Shown here: positions 42,238 to 51,000 of the stretch, piece after piece | Position numbering within the stretch: position 1 is the first letter of the stretch | How the letters are laid out: the number at the start of each line of letters is the position of its first letter | NCBI GenBank assembly: GCA_044223995.1 | Contig: JBGALE010000010.1 | Span: forward strand, 77,540 to 141,539 | DNA: 64,000 nt | Direction: 5' to 3' | DNA from: JACMLD01 sp044223995 | Lineage (GTDB): Bacteria > Bacteroidota > Bacteroidia > Chitinophagales > Chitinophagaceae | Notes under the pieces: model-generated | Databases searched by the model: none | What the model saw: the letters and a program-made list of their open reading frames with translations, nothing else | What the model was told of the DNA's origin: nothing | Made by a program: the position numbers and the translations under genes

Positions 42238-42887
42238 AATGTATTAAACAGTCTGATGAGTTCATTGTTCAGATTGGCGATCGCAGCCTTCATATCCCAG
42301 TTCATCTTATTTCTTTCAGCGATATAATTTGAAATACTTCTTATCTGCAGGAAGGGCACTTGTTCCATTAAACAGGTATAATGCAGTGCTGCGCCTTCCA
42401 TACTTTCCACCACAGGTTCAAAATTGTCCTGGTAAAATTTTACCTTTTGTTTTGACGTAGTAATCTCGTTAACAGAAATTCCTCTCACTGCTTTCAAACC
42501 GGATGCTTTAATTAATTCCTTTCCCGGATTCACCAGCCAGCCTCTTTTAAAAGGAAACATATCCTGCGGCACCAGTTTTAAATCAAACAAAGTCTTTAAT
42601 TCATTTAATTCGATGACGCTTTGATCGGCAATAGCTTCCTGTCTTATAGCGAGCACCGATCCAAGTGGTATTTTTTTTGAAAAACATCCCCCCACCCCTG
42701 CCTGGATAACCAGGTCAGGCTTGCCGAGGCTGAGCCGTTTTGAAATGGAATAGGTACTGCTGGTGAGTCCTATGCCAGAAACCAGCACATCGGTATGACC
42801 CGGCAAACCAATATGGGGGCCCGATTGCAAGTAATTTATAAAAGGCGCTATTTCAATGGGTGTCGCGGCTACCAGTAAACAATTCAT
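42234..42887 (-). CDS. mqnB: Futalosine hydrolase
   Basis: A 217-residue nucleoside phosphorylase-family enzyme releasing hypoxanthine from futalosine in menaquinone synthesis. Core motifs are LLVAATPIEI, VLVSGIGLTSSTY, QAGVGGCFS and the purine/ribose-binding ESMEGAALHYTC. The frame is open to 42923, but ATG at 42887 (MNCLLVAATPIEI) is the family-like start. It is upstream of and overlaps mqnD. Its start faces queD, so the 122-bp gap holds divergent promoters. Confidence 0.92.
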   Translation of the reverse strand: MNCLLVAATPIEIAPFINYLQSGPHIGLPGHTDVLVSGIGLTSSTYSISKRLSLGKPDLVIQAGVGGCFSKKIPLGSVLAIRQEAIADQSVIELNELKTLFDLKLVPQDMFPFKRGWLVNPGKELIKASGLKAVRGISVNEITTSKQKVKFYQDNFEPVVESMEGAALHYTCLMEQVPFLQIRSISNYIAERNKMNWDMKAAIANLNNELIRLFNTL

Positions 42888-42948
42888 AAGCTGTGATCTG
42901 TTGGGACAGGCAAATGTCTGCAATTCTGTACAAATGCCCTGTATGTAT

Positions 42949-42956
42949 TACCTTTG
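42949..42956 (+). promoter_or_regulatory. Promoter -7 box of the first QueD/PTPS gene
   Basis: TACCTTTG is an exact TAnnTTTG box, giving a leader of about 48 bases for the gene starting at 43010. No -33 TTTG is evident at the normal spacing. Confidence 0.5.
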
Positions 42957-43009
42957 CGCCTCAACAAAATCCCCACTCCCAACGCAGTGGGATCATTAAT
43001 AAGTGAAGC

Positions 43010-43420
43010 ATGGTTTACTTAACCCGACTGGAGCATTTTAATGCCGCGCATAAATTATACAACCCCAACTGGAGCAGGGAACAGAACGAGGCCGTTTTTG
43101 GCGTTTGTGCCAATGAAAACTGGCATGGCCACAATTTTGATTTGTATGTTACCATTAAAGGCGAGGTAGATGAAGCCACCGGCTTTTTATTTGATGTAAA
43201 AAAATTAAGCAAGCTGATACTGGAGCATGTGGTGGAAAAACTCGATCATAAAAACCTTAACCTTGATGTTGATTTCCTGAAAGGGAAAATGTGCAGTACC
43301 GAGAACCTGGCAAAAGGTATCTGGCAGCAATTGAAGCCACACCTGCCTGCCCATGTTCAGTTACATTGTATAAAATTGTATGAAACACCCCGTATATACG
43401 TAGAATATTTTGGTGAATAA
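43010..43420 (+). CDS. queD: 6-carboxy-5,6,7,8-tetrahydropterin synthase / PTPS family, copy 1
   Basis: A 136-residue member of the PTPS/QueD fold. The zinc-binding histidines are in FNAAHKL (about residue 14) and WHGHNF (about 39-41), the catalytic Cys in FGVCANENW, and the pterin-anchoring Glu in LYETPRIYVEY. QueD turns 7,8-dihydroneopterin triphosphate into 6-carboxytetrahydropterin, the QueE substrate. All active residues are present, so either this or the neighbouring copy could be QueD. A second paralogue begins 180 bp downstream, followed by folE. Confidence 0.88.
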   Translation: MVYLTRLEHFNAAHKLYNPNWSREQNEAVFGVCANENWHGHNFDLYVTIKGEVDEATGFLFDVKKLSKLILEHVVEKLDHKNLNLDVDFLKGKMCSTENLAKGIWQQLKPHLPAHVQLHCIKLYETPRIYVEYFGE

Positions 43421-43600
43421 TCGCCACGGAAACTTTGAACAAATAACAGGAACAACTGTTATTAACTCTTCCATACCCGGCCAGGCTGAAAATATTCATT
43501 CAGGCGCCTATACACCGGACAACCCATTTGATCGTAACAGAAGACCGGAATGTCGGGCAAACGACTTCCTGTATAAAGTGTTTATTTTATCTTGTAGATT

Positions 43601-44011
43601 ATGCCCAGAGTAGCAGTATACAGAAAAGAGCATTTTAATGCGGCGCACCGCCTGAACAACCCAGCCTGGGATGCAGCGAAAAATGCCGAAGTATTTGGAA
43701 AATGCAACCTGCCGCATTATCATGGCCATAATTATGAACTCATCGTGAGAGTGACGGGCGAACCGGATCCGCAAACCGGCTATGTTATGGATCTTAAAAT
43801 ACTCAGCGACCTGGTGAATGAAAAAGTGTTACTGCGTTTTGATCATAAAAACCTTAACCTGGATACGGCTGAGTTTAAAAACGTAAACCCAACTGCTGAA
43901 AATATTGCGATTGCCATTTATGAATTATTAAGACCGCATATTGCTGCAACAAACGACTTGCAGGTTCGGTTATACGAGACAGAAAGAAATTTTGTCGAGT
44001 ATCCTGCCTGA
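43601..44011 (+). CDS. 6-pyruvoyl-tetrahydropterin synthase / QueD family, copy 2
   Basis: A second 136-residue PTPS-fold protein, clearly related to the one before it (FNAAHRL, YHGHNYEL, FDHKNLNLD, RLYETERNFVEY). It keeps the zinc His residues, Cys in GKCNLPHYHGH and the Glu. Copy 1 has FGVCANENWHGH at the same place, so the residues around the active-site cysteine differ and the substrates may too. The gene is 35 bp upstream of folE, which makes the common substrate of both copies. Whether it makes 6-carboxy- or 6-pyruvoyl-tetrahydropterin cannot be decided from sequence. Confidence 0.86.
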   Translation: MPRVAVYRKEHFNAAHRLNNPAWDAAKNAEVFGKCNLPHYHGHNYELIVRVTGEPDPQTGYVMDLKILSDLVNEKVLLRFDHKNLNLDTAEFKNVNPTAENIAIAIYELLRPHIAATNDLQVRLYETERNFVEYPA

Positions 44012-44046
44012 TAAAGAAACAACAAGACAAACTATAAACGTATTTC

Positions 44047-44643
44047 ATGGCTTATAAGAAAACAGAGACCTACGAAGATAAAATAACTTCCAACCTGGTA
44101 GAGAATTACCGGGAAACACTTTCACTGCTGGGTGAAGATCCTGCCAGGGAAGGATTGCAAAAAACACCCGAGCGTATTGCCAAGGCAATGCAATACCTTA
44201 CCCAGGGTTACCAGATGGATGCACATGCCATTCTGAACAGCGCCAAGTTTCATGAAGCTGTCAGTGAAATGGTGATAGTAAAAGATATAGAGCTGTACAG
44301 TATGTGCGAACATCATATGCTTCCTTTTTACGGAAAAGCGCATGTGGCCTATATACCCAATGGTTATATTACCGGTTTGAGTAAGATAGCAAGGGTGGTG
44401 GATGTATATGCACGCAGGTTACAGGTACAGGAGCGGCTCACACATCAAATCATGAACGCCATTAAAGAAACACTGAATCCTCTGGGCGTGGCCGTAGTAA
44501 TTGAAGCTTCACATCTTTGTATGATGATGCGTGGTGTTCAAAAGCAAAATTCAGTTACTACTACCTCAGCATTCTGGGGTGAGTTTGAAAAGAATGAAAC
44601 CCGCAGTGAATTTATCCGCCTGATTGGTTCACACCTCCATTAA
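44047..44643 (+). CDS. folE: GTP cyclohydrolase I
   Basis: A 198-residue type I enzyme that opens GTP to 7,8-dihydroneopterin triphosphate, the shared precursor of folate, biopterin-type pterins and queuosine. The zinc ligands Cys and His are in YSMCEHHMLPFYG; HVAYIPNGYITGLSKIARVVD and the later SHLCMMMRGV (second Cys) are present. The fold runs in the TIM-type FolE1 pattern. It probably forms an operon with the upstream PTPS copy (35-bp gap) and ends at a long terminator hairpin. Confidence 0.95.
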   Translation: MAYKKTETYEDKITSNLVENYRETLSLLGEDPAREGLQKTPERIAKAMQYLTQGYQMDAHAILNSAKFHEAVSEMVIVKDIELYSMCEHHMLPFYGKAHVAYIPNGYITGLSKIARVVDVYARRLQVQERLTHQIMNAIKETLNPLGVAVVIEASHLCMMMRGVQKQNSVTTTSAFWGEFEKNETRSEFIRLIGSHLH

Positions 44644-44665
44644 TAGGTTTTAGTCAATATTTAAG

Positions 44666-44709
44666 AAGGTTTATTTGAAACTTATGGTTACTTCAAATAA
44701 ACCTTTTTT
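44666..44709 (+). terminator. Long intrinsic terminator of folE
   Basis: AAGGTTTATTTGAA (44666-44679) and TTCAAATAAACCTT (44692-44705) form a perfect 14-bp stem around a 12-base loop, with a T run overlapping the start of the fabD promoter. Confidence 0.88.
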
Positions 44710-44716
44710 ATATTTG
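44709..44716 (+). promoter_or_regulatory. Promoter -7 box of fabD
   Basis: TATATTTG is an exact TAnnTTTG box. It begins inside the T run of the folE terminator, so terminator and promoter are fused end to end. Leader about 14 bases. Confidence 0.55.
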
Positions 44717-44735
44717 ACGCATCAATTGGCTGCAC

Positions 44736-45626
44736 ATGAAACATGCTTATGTATTCCCCGGGCAAGGTTCCCAGTTTGCCGGTATGGGCAAGGAACACTA
44801 TGAAACCAGTGCCTTTGCAAAAAAACTATTCGAACAGGCAAACGAGATCCTCAGGTTCCGGATTTCAGACATTATGTTTACTGGTAAAGACGACGATCTC
44901 AAACAAACCAATGTCACCCAACCGGCCGTATTCCTTCACTCTGTTATCGCATTTAAAAGTATTGAGGCTGCAAAGCCAGATATGGTAGCCGGTCATTCAC
45001 TGGGCGAGTTCTCAGCATTGGTGGCAAACGGTACTTTAAGTTTTGAAGATGGTTTAAGATTGGTAAGTATCCGAGCAGAAGCCATGCAAAAAGCCTGTCA
45101 ACTAAATCCATCCACCATGGCAGCCGTGTTGTCACTGGCCGATGATAAAGTAGAAGAAATCTGCCAGGCCGTACAAAAAGAAACCGGCGAAATAGTGGTA
45201 CCTGCCAATTATAACTGTCCCGGTCAATTGGTAATTAGCGGAAGTTTGAAAGGAATAGATATCGCCTGCGAAAGAATGAAAGCTGCCGGTGCCAAAAGAG
45301 CACTGGTATTGCCGGTGGGTGGTGCATTCCATTCACCATTGATGGAACCGGCAAAGGAAGAATTAAAAACCGCTATAGAAAAGACCACGTTTCATCAGCC
45401 CACATCTCATGTTTACCAGAACGTGGTGGCAAGGGCAGTGTACGATCGGGAAGAAATAAAGCAAAACCTGATAGACCAGTTAACGGGTGCTGTTCGATGG
45501 ACCCAGAGTGTACAGGCAATGATCAAGGACGGTGCTTCGAAGTTTACCGAAGTTGGACCAGGCAAAGTATTGCAGGGTTTAGTTCAGAAAATTGATAAAA
45601 CAATGCAGGTGGAAGGCGTCAGCTAA
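44736..45626 (+). CDS. fabD: Malonyl-CoA:ACP transacylase
   Basis: A 296-residue enzyme loading malonyl groups on acyl carrier protein for fatty acid synthesis. It shows the family FPGQGSQFAGM start, the nucleophile in VAGHSLGEFSALV (Ser about 90), the substrate Arg in VSIRAEAMQ, the His in GGAFHSPLM and the terminal VGPGKVLQGLV. It is bounded by its own promoter and a bidirectional terminator, so it is probably monocistronic. Confidence 0.96.
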   Translation: MKHAYVFPGQGSQFAGMGKEHYETSAFAKKLFEQANEILRFRISDIMFTGKDDDLKQTNVTQPAVFLHSVIAFKSIEAAKPDMVAGHSLGEFSALVANGTLSFEDGLRLVSIRAEAMQKACQLNPSTMAAVLSLADDKVEEICQAVQKETGEIVVPANYNCPGQLVISGSLKGIDIACERMKAAGAKRALVLPVGGAFHSPLMEPAKEELKTAIEKTTFHQPTSHVYQNVVARAVYDREEIKQNLIDQLTGAVRWTQSVQAMIKDGASKFTEVGPGKVLQGLVQKIDKTMQVEGVS

Positions 45627-45646
45627 TTCGCTATAAAACATTAAAT

Positions 45647-45674
45647 AAAAGGCCGCATCGTCGCGGCCTTTTTT
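45647..45674. terminator. Bidirectional terminator between fabD and the acetyltransferase
   Basis: AAAAGGCCGC and GCGGCCTTTT form a 10-bp stem around a 6-base loop. A T run follows on the plus strand; the leading A run gives a T run on the minus strand, so it can stop both converging genes. Confidence 0.9.
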
Positions 45675-45676
45675 CT

Positions 45677-46129
45677 TTATACGTTTAAACTGCAATTGAT
45701 CCATTCCGGATCGAGCGTAGCATTGTAATACTTTTTATAAAAATTGATAGCGGGCTCATTCCACTCCAATACCTGCCAAACAAGACCACTGAATTGTTTT
45801 TCCTTTGCTTCTTCTATCAATGCGTCAAACAATAATTTTCCCAACCCTTTTCCGCGCATTTTTTCGGTGACCAGTATATCTTCCAGGTACATGCGTTGTC
45901 CTTTCCAGGTGGAATAACGGATATAATACAGGGCAAATCCTTCCACCCTACCATCTGCTTCGGCTACAAATGCCCACCATACAGGTTTTTCGCTGAAACC
46001 GCTGTTTTCAAAATGTTCCAGCGTTACCGTTACTTCCTGCGGTGCCTTTTCGTATACGGCCAGTTCATGTATCAGTTCCAGTAATCTCGGACAATCCTCT
46101 TTTACAGCCCTTCTTATAGTGATATTCAT
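45677..46129 (-). CDS. GNAT acetyltransferase, spermidine/diamine acetyltransferase-like
   Basis: A 150-residue GNAT protein. Acetyl-CoA-binding motif A is MYLEDILVTEKMRGKGLGKLL, and WEWNEPAINFYKKY-like motif B reads EWNEPAINFYKKY. These and the VEGFALYYIRYSTWKG strand closely resemble SSAT-type diamine N-acetyltransferases, so polyamines or similar primary amines are plausible substrates. A TTG-initiated form would reach 46138, but the ATG at 46129 (MNITIRRA) is normal for the family. The upstream amidohydrolase ends 27 bp before this start. Confidence 0.88.
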   Translation of the reverse strand: MNITIRRAVKEDCPRLLELIHELAVYEKAPQEVTVTLEHFENSGFSEKPVWWAFVAEADGRVEGFALYYIRYSTWKGQRMYLEDILVTEKMRGKGLGKLLFDALIEEAKEKQFSGLVWQVLEWNEPAINFYKKYYNATLDPEWINCSLNV

Positions 46130-46156
46130 TGAAAACAATTCGCGGTTTATTATTAA

Positions 46157-47836
46157 TTAAATTTTCTCCTTCCACCCCGGCCCTTTTACAAACCTGCCGG
46201 GCGTTGCTCCTGTGTGTTCACCGTTTTTCAATACCTGCTTACCATTTACAAACACATCAATCATGCCGGTCGCATACTGATGCGGCTTTTCGAATGTTGC
46301 ATGATCCTGGATGATTGCAGGATCAAAAATTACAATGTCGGCATAATAACCCACTTTTATTTCGCCGCGTTTTTTTATGTGCAATTTCTCCGCAGATAAT
46401 TTACTGAGTTTCCTTACCGCTTCCTGCAGTGAAATCACTTTTTCTTCCCGCACATATTTTCCCAGTACACGCGCAAAATTTCCATAAGCGCGCGGATGTG
46501 CATTTGATTTCAGGAAAACGCCTTCATTGGTATAAGATCCTTCATCTGATCCAAAACTTAACCAGGGTAATGCGATTTGTTTTTTCACATTGCTTTCATC
46601 CATGAGAAAATAAATGGTACCGATACGACTACTGTCCTGTACGATTAAATCCATGGCAGTTTCTTCGGGTGATGTGCCGCGAATGGCTGCCACTTCTGAC
46701 AAGGTTTTGCCTGTAAATTTCTTAAGACTGTCCTTTGTAAATTCAACCAGCAATACTTTATCAGGTGATCCTGCGGCATAATACAGGTTTTCCCATTTAT
46801 CCGTGGCACTCTTCATATCACCGATGGTTTTTTTCCTGATAGCTGGATTTTGCAGCCGCTCACGCAGTTTTCCAAAACCACCGTCCTGCAGGGAAGGTGG
46901 CATCGATGCCGTAAGACCTGTTCCTCCCGCCAGATAGGTGTACATATTGGCTCCGATATCTATTCCTGCTTTTCTTGCATTCTCCACCTGCCGGATAACG
47001 CTGTCCATTTTTTTCCAGTTGTCCTTCCCGGCTGCCTTAAGGTGATAAATTTCGCCATGTACTTTTGCCTGTTTGGCAATCGTAATCAGTTCGTCGACCG
47101 CTTCATTCAGTTTATTTCCTTCGCTGCGCATGTGAGAGATATAACCTCCTCCATATTTACCGGCTTCTTCACACATGGCTACCAGTTCATCTGTCTTTGC
47201 AAAAAACGCCGGTGGGTATATCAGTGATGAACCCACTCCTAAAGCCCCTTCTTCCATTGCCTGCCGCACCAATAAACGCATGCTGTCCAGTTGAACAGCG
47301 GTAGGTGCTTTATTATCTTCTCCGATAACAAATTCACGAATGGTAGTAGCACCAACATAAGAGGCTATATTGCAACTAATACCTTTCTTCTCCATATAAT
47401 TCATATAATCACCAAGGGTATTCCACTCCACTTTAAACTTAACATCACCCTGGCCCGTGGATGCCTGTTGTTTCATTTTTGCATTCAACGGCCCCATGCT
47501 TTCTCCTTCGCCAAATACTTCCAGTGTTACGCCCTGGCGAATATCGCTTTGCGATCTTCCATCCTGTATCAGGCTAACCGGTGCCCAACTCAGCATATTG
47601 ATAAACCCAGGCGCAACCGCCATGCCTTTTGCATCCGTTTCATCTTTACCGGTTGCATTCGACAAATCACCTATGAAGGCAATGGTATCAGCATTGATCG
47701 CGATATCAGCTTTGTAAGGCTCTCCGCCGTTGCCATCGTACAGCATTGCATTGCGGATAATAATATCATACGTTGTTTTTTGCTGGCAGGATACCAATAG
47801 TATCGCCATTGCAGCAGCCAGGGTTATTTTTCTCAT
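46157..47836 (-). CDS. D-aminoacylase-like amidohydrolase lipoprotein lacking the HxH motif
   Basis: A 559-residue predicted lipoprotein (lipobox LLVSC, Cys about 17) of the N-acyl-D-amino-acid deacylase branch of the amidohydrolase superfamily. The beta-sandwich start IIIRNAMLYDGNGG and end IVIFDPAII with GATPGRFVKG are intact. H in YISHMRSEG, H in IYHLKAAG and the Asp in FGSDEGS are kept. But the strand-1 HxH metal pair is absent (APGFINMLSW instead of 'PGFIDxHxH'), and the Cys loop reads GEGES. Either it binds one metal differently or its chemistry has changed. It may be co-transcribed with the acetyltransferase downstream. Confidence 0.85.
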   Translation of the reverse strand: MRKITLAAAMAILLVSCQQKTTYDIIIRNAMLYDGNGGEPYKADIAINADTIAFIGDLSNATGKDETDAKGMAVAPGFINMLSWAPVSLIQDGRSQSDIRQGVTLEVFGEGESMGPLNAKMKQQASTGQGDVKFKVEWNTLGDYMNYMEKKGISCNIASYVGATTIREFVIGEDNKAPTAVQLDSMRLLVRQAMEEGALGVGSSLIYPPAFFAKTDELVAMCEEAGKYGGGYISHMRSEGNKLNEAVDELITIAKQAKVHGEIYHLKAAGKDNWKKMDSVIRQVENARKAGIDIGANMYTYLAGGTGLTASMPPSLQDGGFGKLRERLQNPAIRKKTIGDMKSATDKWENLYYAAGSPDKVLLVEFTKDSLKKFTGKTLSEVAAIRGTSPEETAMDLIVQDSSRIGTIYFLMDESNVKKQIALPWLSFGSDEGSYTNEGVFLKSNAHPRAYGNFARVLGKYVREEKVISLQEAVRKLSKLSAEKLHIKKRGEIKVGYYADIVIFDPAIIQDHATFEKPHQYATGMIDVFVNGKQVLKNGEHTGATPGRFVKGPGWKEKI

Positions 47837-48008
47837 ACTTAAATATAAGAAATGAACAATTCAAAAAACAAAAGTCAAAATGATTTTCACGTAAAGACCT
47901 CGAAGGGGTAACGAGGCTAAGAATAAAAAACGATGGGCTTTGAGTCACAGGAAACTTCCCTTTCCGCAGCCCACCGAACGCTTGAAAAACTCCAAATTCC
48001 AAAAGGTT

Positions 48009-51000
48009 TTATTGCGCGAGCGAAATATTGATTTTTACACCACCTTTTGTATTGGTGATCGGTGCGGACGTGGATATTTTAGGTATGTTTCGTGTCTGTT
48101 CAAAATACAGGATCACCTTCACCCGGTTGTTGAGTACGTAGTCAATACTGGGCGAAATCCGAATTACTTTCTGACCGGCAGTCGGCAATGAAACTACCTG
48201 GTCGAGCCTGCTGTTGGAGGTGATATCATCACGCACGCTGAGATCAAGAATGAATGTAATATCGTTGTCGAGTTTCTTTGTATCCTTCTTTGAAAATGGA
48301 ACTTTAAATGGCAGGGGAAATCCTCTTTTCCTCCAGCGCGCCCCGACAGTAAACTCGGTTGACCTTGCCTCACTCAATTGGAAGTCGACAAGGCTTAAGC
48401 TCAACTGCCTTGATTTTTTGTATTCAAACCTTGCACCCAGTTGATTGGTAAACTGTGCATCAATATCGATAAACGGCGCAAACTGTTCAGATATGGTAAT
48501 ATTTGGTACAAGGAAGTAAGGAATAAAATTTCCGGACAATGAATCAATGAAACCCGGGTAGTTTACTTTCAGCGGATCCTGGAACAACAATGCAGAGTTG
48601 AAGCTATTCATGCTCAACGTACTGCTGTAGGCATGCGTGATAGTAAGTGTACTGAAAATCTTTTCCATACCAGGTATCCTTGTCAGACCACTATACACCA
48701 GCCGCCAGTTGGGCAATGGTTTGATACCACTAAAAGGATTGGATGTAATGGCAGAATTGTCCTGTTTGATCAGTGATACTTTATTCGGGTCCTTACCGGT
48801 ATAGGCCGCAATGAATGCAGGTATCAATACCTCCTGCGAATATTTTGTATATCCTTTGTAATACCCATCCGTATTCTGCACTTTCGAATAGGGATTGGCT
48901 TCACCCAGGCGTTTTGAAATAATAAGCCGATAATCCTGGAACTTGAGGAAAGTGTTTGACACCTCATTTGATTTGACCTTTTCAAATAAAGTCTTGAATG
49001 AAATATAACTTACACTGAAGCTTCCGGATGAGTACGGGCTCAGGCGGCTGAATCCTGATGTCCCGGTTGTATCCTTAAATAATTCAGAATAAGTTTTTCC
49101 AAAAGTCTTGTCGACATTCAAATCAATCGTCAGGTCGCGAACAGGTATCAATTGCGCAGTGATGGACAACCGTTGATTATAATCCTGCCTGTTTAAATTA
49201 TTCAGCAGCGGGTTATGTGTAAAGTAACCGCGATTTGCATACTTATTAATATAATTGGTGTCCGGTTGCCGCCCCAATACAAAATCAAGTCCGGGTGCGC
49301 CAGTTTTTGGATCCAGTCCGAATACTTTTGTACTGTCCGTATAACCTGCCAGCGAAGTCGTACCTGTTGAATTATAGGTTATGCTCATCCGTTTTACAGA
49401 AGTGAGTATGCGCGCCAACACTTTTACTGCCAGGTTTACTTCCGGCAATTCATTGGGGTTCTTCGCCACTTTTTTCTTTTTGCCCTTGGAAGTGGAATCT
49501 GCTACATTCTTCTTTCCGGGAACGGGAGGTGGTGCCGGTGCAGCTTTTGGTGCATCCCAGTCTATTGCACGAAGGAAACGGCTCTTGACATACAATTTTG
49601 TAAAATCAAGTTCTGCGGTTGCGTTTTTATCCTGTGAATTGTTCAGGAAATTACCCATGCTTTTTGCCACACTGTCGAGTGAGGATGCCAGCCATCCGAA
49701 TTTTGCCACATATCCCACACGCATAGTTGTCCAATCAAGCAAAGGAAGTTTATTGGTTGGCAATACATAACTGAATGTTGCCTGCTGCTGGTAAGCAATA
49801 TTTCTTCCGCCCCTGAAAAAGTTGTTCCACATTTGACGTTTCTCAAAAGTACTCAGCCTTCCCGGTGCTTCATCTACGCGTGCATTATTGGTAGCATTGA
49901 AATCCAAATTGAGTGAACGGGTGAAATCCCACCGAAGTGTATAATACCGATCGAACGTAAAGTATTTGTTATAGGTTTCCGGTAATACACCTTTTGGTCC
50001 GCCTACATTTCTCGGGCGGAAAGCACCAAACTGCCTTTTTGCATCCGCGCGGAAACTTAATATCGACGGCATGGGGCTGAAATTGAAATCCTTTATCATC
50101 TTATACCAGGGCGATGATGATTTTATCAGCCGCTTGAATGGTTCTATATACTTCGGGCTGCTGGAATAGTTATAACCCAGTCCGCCCCGGTGCGTAATCA
50201 GCTCATCACTTTCAATCAGTGGATTATGGTGTTCCTGTTTGGTATAGGAAAAACTCACATCAAAATTTTCGATGCTCCAGAGTTTTTGCTTCTTTCCCGT
50301 TGTATTGTTCTTTTTAACATTGGTAAAATTAATTGTCTTAATCGTTGTTATTTCAATCGCATCACTTTTAATGGAGTCACGTTTTGCCCCGGCAGCATTT
50401 AACTTGTCCTTTAATTTGATATCAAGATCGTATGGATCAAATTCAGGTGTGCTGATGGTTTGCGAATAGCTCGCGTAAACAGGAATGGATATTCCGGTTT
50501 TTTGCGGGAAGAATTTTCCCATTTCCAAATTTGTTGCAGCATCAAACTGCGACAGGTTTTCTTTTGATCGTTCATTCACCCTTTGATCGAGGTTTCCAAA
50601 ACCAATTCCTTTGAAACTTCCTGAAAGCGATAATGTACCAAGGTCAGCAAGTTTGACGTCTACCCTTCCCAATGCAGCCCAACCACCTTTTTCATTTAAA
50701 TCAGATAACCGCAATTCATTAAACCATGCTTCTGTACAAATGGGACTGTTGGTGATATTTTGTATGCCAAGGAACATACCTCTTACTTCACCCAGGTTGG
50801 GGTTACCCAAAATGGCGTAGCTCTTACCATCAGCATCCGTTTCCTTATAATAGATATTGGGCTGTCCTGCATTATTGCGGCTTACTTTCAGTGAGGTCAA
50901 CCGCGACAGGCTTAGGTTCAATTCATTTTCGGTAGGCCATATTTTTGCAGGATCTGTGGTATTCCAGTCTGTTTTTGTCAGTGGTATTTTTATTTCATAA

